Below are positions 9,586-18,334 of a stretch of DNA of 64,000 bases, one piece after another. Under the pieces are notes generated by a model, which saw nothing but the letters and a program-made list of their open reading frames with translations, was not told where the DNA came from and ran no database searches. This stretch comes from Polynucleobacter rarus. GTDB taxonomy: Bacteria > Pseudomonadota > Gammaproteobacteria > Burkholderiales > Burkholderiaceae. The stretch's first letter is position 1. The number at the start of each line of letters is the position of its first letter. The stretch spans positions 1,658,574 to 1,722,573 of the forward strand of contig NZ_NTGB01000001.1 of assembly GCF_003072505.1 (NCBI RefSeq). Direction: 5' to 3'. The translations under genes and the position numbers were made by a program.

Positions 9586-10581
9586 ATGACAAATTCATCC
9601 TCTCCAAATTTAGAATTATTTTTGCAACAGCAAAATATACCCGAGCAATTAAAAGAACTATTAATGCAAGTTGCCAAGTCTTGTGACTCCATTAGTCAAG
9701 CTGTTAATCGAGGAGCACTCGATAATATTTTAGGTTCAGCAGGAAGTGGCAATATCCAAGGTGAAACTCAGCAAAAACTAGATATTCTCTCCAATGATAT
9801 TTTATTAGATGACAACGTATCTAGTGGTCTTTTGGCTGGTATGGCCTCGGAAGAAATGGATACCATTTATCCAATACCCAATGACATGCCAAAGGGAAAA
9901 TATCTGTTGTTGTTTGACCCACTTGACGGCTCATCCAATATTGATGTGAACGTATCAATTGGTACCATTTTCTCAATCCTTGAAACGACCCAAAGTGACT
10001 CAGTTACTGAACAGGATTTTTTGAAGCCTGGCAATATGCAAGTCGCCGCAGGTTATGCTTTATATGGTCCGCAAACCATCCTTACCCTCACAACTGGGTC
10101 TGGGGTTCATATGTTTACCCTAGACCCAAATAATAGACAATTTATTTTGACTAGATCAAATGTATTGATCCCTGAAGACACGAAGGAATTTGCGATCAAT
10201 ATGTCAAATTTGCGTCATTGGGATACTCCAGTGAAGCGTTATATTGATGAGTGCATCGCTGGCAAAGAAGGTCCTAGAAATAAAGATTTTAATATGCGCT
10301 GGATTGCATCAATGGTGGCAGATGTCCATCGCGTCCTAACGCGCGGGGGTATCTTCATGTATCCATGGGATAAAAGAGATCCAAACAAACCAGGCAAATT
10401 AAGATTGCTCTATGAAGCAAATCCAATGAGTTTTTTAGTAGAACAAGCTGGTGGCCTCAGTATTAATGGGCCAGAGTCGATTTCAACTATCCAACCGAAT
10501 CATTTACATGAGCGTGTTTCGGTGATTCTAGGATCTAAAAACGAAGTTGCTTTGGTACAAGAGTATCATTTACAGAAATAA
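9586..10581 (+). CDS. fbp: Class I fructose-1,6-bisphosphatase
   Basis: 331 residues. Hydrolyses fructose-1,6-bisphosphate in gluconeogenesis. The metal-binding signature [12 protein letters not shown] is near residue 112, MASEEMDTI precedes it, and [20 protein letters not shown] holds the C-terminal substrate site. I use the ATG at 9586, with GAAG 6 bases upstream, rather than the TTG at 9574. It is probably co-transcribed with pepN. The end [15 protein letters not shown] is family-typical. Confidence 0.96.
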   Translation: MTNSSSPNLELFLQQQNIPEQLKELLMQVAKSCDSISQAVNRGALDNILGSAGSGNIQGETQQKLDILSNDILLDDNVSSGLLAGMASEEMDTIYPIPNDMPKGKYLLLFDPLDGSSNIDVNVSIGTIFSILETTQSDSVTEQDFLKPGNMQVAAGYALYGPQTILTLTTGSGVHMFTLDPNNRQFILTRSNVLIPEDTKEFAINMSNLRHWDTPVKRYIDECIAGKEGPRNKDFNMRWIASMVADVHRVLTRGGIFMYPWDKRDPNKPGKLRLLYEANPMSFLVEQAGGLSINGPESISTIQPNHLHERVSVILGSKNEVALVQEYHLQK

Positions 10582-10691
10582 GATGTTAATCCCCTGCTTC
10601 ACAAGCGAATTTTTAATAATTTACTTGTAAATTAGATTGCTTAAAGTGCCAGTGCCGATAACTTTAATTAACTCACCATCTTGTAAAGATA

Positions 10692-11744
10692 ATGGTTCAA
10701 CACTCTACTAATTTTAAAAATCATTTTTTCACGATTGATTTATTAAAATCCCTTGCCGTTCAAATCATCATTCTTCATCATTTAAGTAATTATGGTGATA
10801 TTTCATATGCTGCTAGGGAATTATGGCCGGCGTTCTTTGAATGGTTAGGCAATTACGGGCGATTCGCAGTACAAATTTTTTTAGTCATGGGTGGCTATTT
10901 GGCTATCAAGAACATCTCTACCCAAGTTTCTAGTAAAGGCCTTTGGTTAACTGTTTTAAATCGTTATTTAAGACTTGTGCCAACTTACTTTACTGCGTTA
11001 CTGTTCACTATCCTCTGCGCTTCAGTTGCACGCTACTTTAATTATCAGTTATATATGGGGCAACCCGAAACAATTTGGCAAGTGTTAAGTCACTTGTTAT
11101 TACTGCAACAAATATTAGGCTTTGAATCCATTTCTTTAGGTGTTTGGTATGTAGCGATAGATTGGCAGCTTTATGTTTTTTTTACCATGATCTTCTTTTT
11201 ATTAAAGTCTTACCGATGGTCGATCTTAGTACTAAGTATATTTATGTTGGCGGCATTTAGTTACTATAGTCAGAAAGTTGAATTCGAAGATTATTTCATT
11301 TATTTCATTGGGGTATATGGTCTGGGTATGATTGCTTTTTTGTGCGACGACAACTTGCACGAACCCACCAAAGTCATTGCAAAAATTTTATTCGTATTCT
11401 TTGGCGTCATTATTTTTTCTTCGGTACTGTTTGATTTAAGTATTAAAAATGTTCTTGCTTACGCTGTTGCTTTATTACTTATTTGGCAAGGTAAAAGACC
11501 ATATAAAGAATCTTCCATTAAGTGGGCAAAGTTCTTAATATGGATCAGCCAAAGATCCTATTGCGCTTTTTTGATGCATTTTTCTTTTATCCTACTTGGC
11601 AATACGATATATTTCCTTCTTGATCTTCACAGCTCTAAATTTGCCATAGTAATGATGGTGATGATTATGATTGCAAGTTGGGTTGCAGCTCATTTCCTGT
11701 ATCAACGAATTGAATATCCTGCACGGAAGTTTCAATTTCGCTGA
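10692..11744 (+). CDS. Acyltransferase 3 family integral membrane protein
   Basis: 350 residues with about ten hydrophobic helices. The N-terminal FFTIDLLKSLAVQIIILHHL carries the conserved membrane histidine and FAVQIFLVMGGYLAIK is the family's phenylalanine-rich second motif. Family members acetylate or succinylate glycans, lipopolysaccharide or other envelope molecules. There is no SGNH partner domain and no polysaccharide cluster nearby, so the acceptor is unknown. The 110 bases upstream contain an inverted repeat (10618-10633) but no obvious terminator after fbp, so read-through is possible. Confidence 0.82.
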   Translation: MVQHSTNFKNHFFTIDLLKSLAVQIIILHHLSNYGDISYAARELWPAFFEWLGNYGRFAVQIFLVMGGYLAIKNISTQVSSKGLWLTVLNRYLRLVPTYFTALLFTILCASVARYFNYQLYMGQPETIWQVLSHLLLLQQILGFESISLGVWYVAIDWQLYVFFTMIFFLLKSYRWSILVLSIFMLAAFSYYSQKVEFEDYFIYFIGVYGLGMIAFLCDDNLHEPTKVIAKILFVFFGVIIFSSVLFDLSIKNVLAYAVALLLIWQGKRPYKESSIKWAKFLIWISQRSYCAFLMHFSFILLGNTIYFLLDLHSSKFAIVMMVMIMIASWVAAHFLYQRIEYPARKFQFR

Positions 11745-11762
11745 TACATTTAAAAAATCATT

Positions 11763-13169
11763 TCAATTTCTTTTGTTCAAGCCCAATAAATAATAGAAAA
11801 GAATTAGACTTATAAATATCGTACTACCGACATATAAGCCGATGCGAGTTTCCTCATAAAACGATATAAGTCCAATCACTAGCAAAATAAATACCGTAGC
11901 AATATAGCTAGAGTAGGGCCAAAACTTACATTTAAAATGTAGGTTTTGAAGTTCTGAATCCCTTAGCTTTTTTCTAAAACATATTTGCGTGTACAAAATC
12001 GCAATCCAAACACACAAACCAACGAGAGTTAGAGCTGATGTTAAATATAGAAATGCTTTTTCTGGAACAAAATAATTTAACAAAGTTCCAATTGCAGAAA
12101 GAAGCACTGTTAGGAAGACTGCTGACTTTGGCACCCCAGAGATGGAAATCTTTTGTAAAAATTGTGGGGCATAGCCATTTTTCGAAAGACTAAGTAATAA
12201 TCGACCACCACTAAAAATACCAGCATTGCAGGATGATAATGCTGCTGTAATGACGACAAAATTGACAATACCTGCAGCTTCTCGCAATCCTAGGCGCTCA
12301 AACATCGCTACAAAAGGACTACCACCTTGATGAGAAATTTCATTCCAAGGATAAATGGCTAAGATTACCAAAAGTGCACCAACATAAAAGATGATGATTC
12401 GAATGATCAATGAATTAATTGCAATCGGAATTGTTTTTTCTGGAGATTCCGTTTCACCAGCAGAAAGACCAATCATTTCAATACCGATATAAGCAAACAT
12501 CGCCATCTGAATAGAAATTAAAAAACCCTCTAAACCCTTGGGGAAAAATCCTCCATGTTTCCAGATATTGTCAAAACCTACTGGTATGCCACCATTGGTA
12601 AATCCAAAGAGAATGACTGAAAATCCGATAGCAATCATAACAACTATCGCAACCACTTTAATCAGTGCAAACCAAAATTCAATTTCTCCAAAAAGTTTTA
12701 CCGCCACAAAATTGAGTAATCCCATCATCATGAGTGCACTAATTGCCCATATCCACTGAGGATATTCTGGGAACCAGATACCCATATAAATACCTACAGC
12801 GGTTACCTCTGCAATCCCTACAATCATCCAATAAAACCAATAACTCCAACCCACCATATAACCCATTAATGGGCTTACATAATCATTGGCGTATTGCGCA
12901 AAGGATCCTGCCACAGGTTGATGAACTGCCATTTCTCCCAATGCTCTCAATACGACAAAGGCAACTAAGCCAGCTAAGATATAACCTAACAAGATAGAAG
13001 GTCCTGCGTAAGATATTGCGGATCCAGATCCTAAAAAAAGTCCAACTCCGATTGTTGATCCGAGTGCCATTAGGCGAATATGACGTGCTTTAAGATGCCG
13101 CTTTAGAGAATGTTGCGATGCGCTTTCGGGAATCTCATCCAAAGTTTTTAGGGTTTCATTGATTGACAC
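11763..13169 (-). CDS. Amino-acid permease, APC superfamily (AroP/ProY/GabP type)
   Basis: 468 residues, twelve predicted helices. The N-terminal cytosolic part SLKRHLKARHIRLMALGSTIG leads into GVGLFLGSGSAI, the hallmark of amino-acid permeases of this branch. Substrate is probably a neutral or aromatic amino acid, or proline, but that cannot be settled. The start is GTG at 13169, selected because a strong GGAGGT lies 5 bases upstream and there is no nearby ATG. It is downstream of cphA on the same strand but separated by a hairpin terminator, so it probably has its own promoter. Confidence 0.9.
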   Translation of the reverse strand: MSINETLKTLDEIPESASQHSLKRHLKARHIRLMALGSTIGVGLFLGSGSAISYAGPSILLGYILAGLVAFVVLRALGEMAVHQPVAGSFAQYANDYVSPLMGYMVGWSYWFYWMIVGIAEVTAVGIYMGIWFPEYPQWIWAISALMMMGLLNFVAVKLFGEIEFWFALIKVVAIVVMIAIGFSVILFGFTNGGIPVGFDNIWKHGGFFPKGLEGFLISIQMAMFAYIGIEMIGLSAGETESPEKTIPIAINSLIIRIIIFYVGALLVILAIYPWNEISHQGGSPFVAMFERLGLREAAGIVNFVVITAALSSCNAGIFSGGRLLLSLSKNGYAPQFLQKISISGVPKSAVFLTVLLSAIGTLLNYFVPEKAFLYLTSALTLVGLCVWIAILYTQICFRKKLRDSELQNLHFKCKFWPYSSYIATVFILLVIGLISFYEETRIGLYVGSTIFISLILFYYLLGLNKRN

Positions 13170-13210
13170 TTACCACCTCCTTTAAAAGTCAGAATTGACA
13201 TTGGGAGGAT

Positions 13211-13241
13211 AAAAAAATACGGACTATTTGCATAGCCCGTA
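13211..13241 (-). terminator. Intrinsic terminator downstream of cphA
   Basis: Read on the minus strand: stem of nine pairs with one A-C mismatch (13218-13227 with 13232-13241), loop of four, followed by seven T. It separates the cyanophycin synthetase operon from the permease gene. Confidence 0.75.
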
Positions 13242-13357
13242 CTTTATTAAATCTAATTTATTCGATAAAACTAACTTGGACGTTTAGTTCTTTCTTCTTA
13301 GAAATCAGTAAAATTTATTTTTCATGTTCCTAAAAATAATTTGAAATTAACTCCAAT

Positions 13358-15943
13358 TTAGTGGTTTTTTTGCGTCAATTGTCCTAAATACTGTAGGGAC
13401 TCTTCTACTTGGTCAATTAATATTAGACATAAATCATCCTGTTGCAGTTGATTTAATGCCGTATCAATAGCCAGAAACTCTCCACGAATCTCTTCAATTG
13501 ATTTCGTTTTGCTTGCACCAACTAAACCTTCTCTCAGAAGAGAAATGACTTCCCCATCAGCACGGCCTCTCTGACATTGATCTTCATAAAGAATCACTGA
13601 ATCAAAAGCCTCTCCAAGAATTTTTGTTTGTGCTCGAATATCATCATCACGTCGATCACCAGCTCCACTAATCACGACGAATCGACGTTTAGCCGCAATA
13701 GAATTTGTCGCATCGACCAAAGCCCTTATAGCGTCTGGGTTATGCCCATAATCAGCAATCACTGTAGCGCCTTTAAATTTAAATAAATTAAATCGACCTG
13801 GCGCGGTTTGTACATCACTGACAAAGCTTTTTAAACTTTGCTCAATCGTCTCCCAAGGAATATTTAGGGCCCAAGCTGCAGCAATAGAAGCCATCACATT
13901 CTCAACCTGAAAACCAATTTGACCGCCCTCAGTTAGAGGAATATTTGCTAAGGAAATTTTTCGTATTACTTGATTACCAATGACCGCATGCAAGTTATCT
14001 TGGTGCCTAAAAATCGCTCTTTTACCTTGAGCTCGGTGGGATGAGATGATTGGATGATGGCCATTCAGAGCAAAAAAAGTAACCTGCCCTCTACAATTAC
14101 GAGCCATCTTAGCAACTGCAGGATCTGCCGCGTTTAGCACTGCCATACCCGTTGTTGGAACATTCCTCACAATGACGCCTTTGACTAGCGCTAACTCTTC
14201 TACCGTATCGATATAACCCATTCCAAGGTGATCGCCTTCTCCTAAGTTTGTGATTACCGCTACATCACACATATCAAAACCTAGACCTTCTCGAAGAATG
14301 CCACCTCTTGCTGTTTCAAATACTGCTGCATCCACTTCAGGATGCATCAAAATATTTCTCGCACTTTTCGGTCCACTACAGTCCCCTGTGTCGATCCTTT
14401 CATTTTCTACGTAAATACCATCCGTTGAAGTGAAACCAACACGCTTACCTGTCCCACGAATCAAATGCGTAATTAATCGCACGGTTGTCGTTTTTCCATT
14501 CGTACCAGAAACTGCGACAGTTGGAATTCTGCCATTTTCACCTTCCGGAAAAAGTAATGAAATGATGGCTTCGCCCACGGGTTGCGCTTTCCCATAGGAA
14601 GGATTTAAATGCATCCGTAAGCCTGGTGCAGCGTTAACTTCTACAACACCCCCACCCTGCTCTTCTAGAGATTTGTAGACGGCCTCACAAACCACATCCA
14701 CTCCACATACGTCAAGCCCTACCATTTTTGCAGCAGTCACTGCACTCGCAGCTAAATCAGGATGGACATCTTCTGTCACATCCGTTGCACTCCCACCCGT
14801 GCTGAGATTTGCATTGTTACGTAAAACAATTCGCTCACCTACTCTAGGAATAGAGTCAACTTGATAATTTTGTTTAGCTAACGTGGCAATCGCAATATCA
14901 TCCAAACGAATTTTAGTGAGGGGGGTTGCATGGCCATCCCCTCTGAGAGGATCAAGGTTTACCTTGTCAACTAACTGCTTAATCGTTGATACGCCGTCTC
15001 CATTAACATTTGGAGGGTCACGTCTGGCTGCTGCAATCAGTTTATCGCCGACAACAAGCAATCGAAAATCTTGACCTGGCATATAGCGCTCAACAATAAT
15101 TTTTGAACCATAATGTTGAGCAACTTCAAACGCCTCTCTAACCTGAGATTCTGATTGAATATTGACAGCAACACCTTTACCTTGATTTCCATCACGGGGT
15201 TTAATCACTACCGTATTACCCAATTTACCTAGCTCATGAGCAACCTGGACAGCATCTTCTGCGTTATCAACAACCTTCCCCATCGGTACAGCTACTCCCG
15301 CCGCATGGAGCAAATCTTTTGTTAATTCTTTATCCTGAGCAATCGCTTCTGCAATTGCGCTCGTTTGACTAGTTTCTGCTGCCTGAATACGTTTTTGCTT
15401 GCTTCCCCAACCAAACTGAACCAAACTACCCTCAGTTAACCTTCGGTAGGGAATATTTCTTTCGACTGCAGATTGCACTATCGAACCAGTGCTAGGTCCA
15501 AGACGTATATCTTCATCTAGAGCACTCAGTTTCTTTAAGGCAGCTTCCAAATCAAAAGATTGTTTACTCACTGCCGCTTTTATTAAATCGACACCAAAAT
15601 TAAATGCCATTCTACCAACGGACTCCTCGCTATATTCCACTACAACTTGAAATACACCAGGTTCTTTAGTTTTAACGGTTCGACTAAAGGTTACTGGACA
15701 GCCCGCTTGAGCTTGTAAGCCTAAAACAACATGTTCCAATACCAATGCCATCGAAATCAATTCATCCATTTGATTAACTCGCATTAATCGTAACTGGGGG
15801 AATAATGTTCTTAATTCAATCTCAAACTCTGCCAAATTCTCAATCACTTGCTCTTGGTCATCGCAATGAATAATCGCCTCGATAGCGGTATGACGGCTCC
15901 ATAAATTAGGGCCTCGGAGTGCTCGAATACGCTGAATTTCCAA
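13358..15943 (-). CDS. cphA: Cyanophycin synthetase
   Basis: 861 residues, full length. It polymerises aspartate with arginine side branches into cyanophycin, using two ATP-dependent centres. Order: N-terminal domain (1-160), ATP-grasp domain (about 215-470; VVIKPRDGNQGKGVAVN, EVNAAPGLRMHLNPSYG), Mur-ligase-like domain with an intact P-loop SGTNGKTTTVRL near 490 and DYGHNPDAIRAL near the C-terminus. The start is TTG at 15943, directly after the TAA of cphA' (GTT-TAA-TTG) with GGAGG 5 bases upstream, so translation is coupled. No cyanophycinase is in the window. Confidence 0.95.
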   Translation of the reverse strand: MEIQRIRALRGPNLWSRHTAIEAIIHCDDQEQVIENLAEFEIELRTLFPQLRLMRVNQMDELISMALVLEHVVLGLQAQAGCPVTFSRTVKTKEPGVFQVVVEYSEESVGRMAFNFGVDLIKAAVSKQSFDLEAALKKLSALDEDIRLGPSTGSIVQSAVERNIPYRRLTEGSLVQFGWGSKQKRIQAAETSQTSAIAEAIAQDKELTKDLLHAAGVAVPMGKVVDNAEDAVQVAHELGKLGNTVVIKPRDGNQGKGVAVNIQSESQVREAFEVAQHYGSKIIVERYMPGQDFRLLVVGDKLIAAARRDPPNVNGDGVSTIKQLVDKVNLDPLRGDGHATPLTKIRLDDIAIATLAKQNYQVDSIPRVGERIVLRNNANLSTGGSATDVTEDVHPDLAASAVTAAKMVGLDVCGVDVVCEAVYKSLEEQGGGVVEVNAAPGLRMHLNPSYGKAQPVGEAIISLLFPEGENGRIPTVAVSGTNGKTTTVRLITHLIRGTGKRVGFTSTDGIYVENERIDTGDCSGPKSARNILMHPEVDAAVFETARGGILREGLGFDMCDVAVITNLGEGDHLGMGYIDTVEELALVKGVIVRNVPTTGMAVLNAADPAVAKMARNCRGQVTFFALNGHHPIISSHRAQGKRAIFRHQDNLHAVIGNQVIRKISLANIPLTEGGQIGFQVENVMASIAAAWALNIPWETIEQSLKSFVSDVQTAPGRFNLFKFKGATVIADYGHNPDAIRALVDATNSIAAKRRFVVISGAGDRRDDDIRAQTKILGEAFDSVILYEDQCQRGRADGEVISLLREGLVGASKTKSIEEIRGEFLAIDTALNQLQQDDLCLILIDQVEESLQYLGQLTQKNH

Positions 15944-18127
15944 TTAAACCTCCAATGATTCTGGCGAATATGCCTCAAGACCTGCCTCAATCGTTTCTAA
16001 AGGAATTTCAATTGCCCACAAAGTTGCGATTGCGCTAACTATCTCTAGTAAGTTTTTACTGGACTTATTAGCCTGAAAGTAAGCCACATCAGCTAAAGGA
16101 ATTGAATAAACTATTTTTTGTCCCTTATACAGGTGAATAGCCTCTGGATTGCCTACGATTGTACTTTTGCCCTCAGAGCGATGTTTTTCAATTAACGTGT
16201 TCTGATGGTTTAAAGTGAAAAAGATGATTTCTTTACCTGGATTAATTTCAGCAATTTCAGCAGAAATTGCTTCATCTGCATTTAAAACAGCAATTCCTTT
16301 TTCAGGAATAAGGGCATCAATTTGTGTACGGTGAACTGAAAATAATTGTCGTTCTTCAACGATTGAGTCTTCCGGAAAAGTTTCTTGTAAATCGACTGAG
16401 GTGATAACACCTACCTGACACAAATCATAAGGTAAGCCTTCATTAATAATCCCCTTAGGCGTAGCTTGAATCACAGCAGCAGTTACCATCGGATTCATGA
16501 GTGTTCTTCGACCACTATCCCACTCCGACGAATTCATTCTTTGCACAGGATGTTGGTTAAAGTAGAGTCCTTTTTCTGATGAAAGGCCAACATAGTGATT
16601 AGCTAGTTTTAATAAATAGGCGCATAAGTGAGCCACTTCTTTTGCACTAGAAGAACCACACACCCCAATCACTGGGATTCTGCCAACACTATTATCTGGA
16701 AATAAGTGTTCAATAATGGCGCGTCCTACTTCTCGAGGTTTGCCTTTGGCAGGCTTAATATGCATCAATAAACCAGGCCCTGCATTCACCTCAACAATAG
16801 CAGCACCTTGTTCCTCCATTGGCTTAGAAATATCCTTGGCGACCAAATCTACGCCAGCAATATCTAAACCAACCACTTTGGCAGCTAAAACTACTTTTTT
16901 AGCAACTGAAGGATGAACTAGATCCGTTACATCAAAAGCCACATTGCCGTTTCTTTGAATCAAGACTGCACGACCTAGAGCTGGGATACTCTCTGGCTCA
17001 AAACCCTGACTTTGCAACTCTAAATGGGCAATGGAGTCGATTCTAACTGGATTTAAAGGGAAGTCCTCAGAAGATCCTCGCCTAGGATCAGAGTTAATTT
17101 GGCGATCAATCAACTCTAATATGGTGTGCAAGCCATCACCAATTACTTTACATTCTTCACCCTTGGCAGCAGCTACTAAATGATCACCAACCACTAATAA
17201 ACGATGTTCATCTCCCTCGATAAACTTTTCAACTAAGACCCCGCTACCCTCTTCAACAGCTACCTTGTAGGCAGCAATGATTTCTGACTCTGTTTGTAAA
17301 TTGGTAAAAACACCACGGCCGTGATTTCCATCTTGAGGCTTCACTACCACGGGGAGTCCAATCGATTGGGCAACTTCCCAGGCATGTTCAGGATTGTCAA
17401 CAAGCTCCCCCTCAGGGATAGGAACTCCGACTGTCGATAGTAAAGATTTAGTTAAATCTTTATCTCTAGAAATTGTTTCAGCAATCGCTCCAGTTTGAGC
17501 AGTTTCAGCAGTCCAAATACGTTTTTGGAGGGCTCCATAACCGAGTTGAACTAAATTACCACTCGACAATCGGATGGAGGGTATCGACTGCTTTACTCCA
17601 GCATTAACGATCTCTCTGGTACTAGGCCCTAGGCATAAATCATCAATTAACTCTCTTAAATCTTCAATACAGGGCTCTAAGTCAAAGGGTTGATCTTGGA
17701 TCAAGGAGAGTAGCAATTGCCTAGCATATTCGATTGCTTTTCGAGTAACTTGCTCATGAGGACTTGCCACAATTAGTTTATAAATCCCTCTATTAGTCGT
17801 TTCTCGAGCTCTTCCGAAACCACCTGCAAATCCAGCTAACCCCTGTAACTCAAGGGTGAGATGCTCCATAATATGTACTGGCCAAGTACCTTCCTCTACT
17901 CTTTTTAAAAATCCACCACGTTCTTCATAACTGCAACGGTGCTCAACAAGGCTTGGTAATTTGTTCACTAAACGATCATAAAAACCTGGGATCTTATCGG
18001 ATGGATAATCTTCCAATTCCCCAATATCAATCCATGCCTCTAACACTTCTACCCAACACCACATATTTGGACCACGAATATGCTTAATTTGTAAAATTTC
18101 TATTTTCTTATCAAGTAGTTGTGGCAT
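15944..18127 (-). CDS. Cyanophycin synthetase paralogue CphA' with degenerate Mur-domain P-loop
   Basis: 727 residues, first gene of the operon. It is collinear with CphA: N-terminal domain, intact ATP-grasp region (VVVKPQDGNHGRGVFTN near residue 265; EVNAGPGLLMHIKP near 455), then a Mur-ligase-like domain. There the P-loop reads GVCGSSSAKEVAHL near residue 490, lacking the G-K-T/S of the active enzyme, and the C-terminal end is about 130 residues shorter. CphA' paralogues beside CphA are known in Burkholderiales such as Cupriavidus. By sequence this copy could keep the ATP-grasp reaction but not the nucleotide-binding of the Mur domain. Its exact role is unknown. Confidence 0.92.
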   Translation of the reverse strand: MPQLLDKKIEILQIKHIRGPNMWCWVEVLEAWIDIGELEDYPSDKIPGFYDRLVNKLPSLVEHRCSYEERGGFLKRVEEGTWPVHIMEHLTLELQGLAGFAGGFGRARETTNRGIYKLIVASPHEQVTRKAIEYARQLLLSLIQDQPFDLEPCIEDLRELIDDLCLGPSTREIVNAGVKQSIPSIRLSSGNLVQLGYGALQKRIWTAETAQTGAIAETISRDKDLTKSLLSTVGVPIPEGELVDNPEHAWEVAQSIGLPVVVKPQDGNHGRGVFTNLQTESEIIAAYKVAVEEGSGVLVEKFIEGDEHRLLVVGDHLVAAAKGEECKVIGDGLHTILELIDRQINSDPRRGSSEDFPLNPVRIDSIAHLELQSQGFEPESIPALGRAVLIQRNGNVAFDVTDLVHPSVAKKVVLAAKVVGLDIAGVDLVAKDISKPMEEQGAAIVEVNAGPGLLMHIKPAKGKPREVGRAIIEHLFPDNSVGRIPVIGVCGSSSAKEVAHLCAYLLKLANHYVGLSSEKGLYFNQHPVQRMNSSEWDSGRRTLMNPMVTAAVIQATPKGIINEGLPYDLCQVGVITSVDLQETFPEDSIVEERQLFSVHRTQIDALIPEKGIAVLNADEAISAEIAEINPGKEIIFFTLNHQNTLIEKHRSEGKSTIVGNPEAIHLYKGQKIVYSIPLADVAYFQANKSSKNLLEIVSAIATLWAIEIPLETIEAGLEAYSPESLEV

Positions 18128-18235
18128 TTATGTTTTTCTAATTGTTTGGAGACTGAGATTCATTAAATTTAATAAATTATTAAAAAACTCTTAATGTGTA
18201 TTTTATAAGTATATAACTCCATTGTTCACGAAAAG

Positions 18236-18266
18236 TTGACATTACTCAGATGCAATTCATTAAAAT
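18236..18266 (+). promoter_or_regulatory. Candidate sigma-70 promoter for the ABC exporter gene
   Basis: TTGACA at 18236-18241 matches the consensus -35 exactly, and TAAAAT at 18261-18266 is a fair -10 at a 19-base spacing, slightly long. The 156-base divergent region 18128-18283 also has to hold the cphA' promoter, which I could not locate clearly in the AT-rich part. Confidence 0.4.
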
Positions 18267-18334
18267 GCCATCAGTAACTAAAATTGAATTTCAAAAATGT
18301 TACAAATTTCAATTCTGTCCACTATACTTTTCTG

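Noticed and set aside
10618..10633. Inverted repeat AATTTAC-TT-GTAAATT after fbp
   Set aside because: AT-only-like short stem with a two-base loop and no T-run; neither a convincing terminator nor a known operator.
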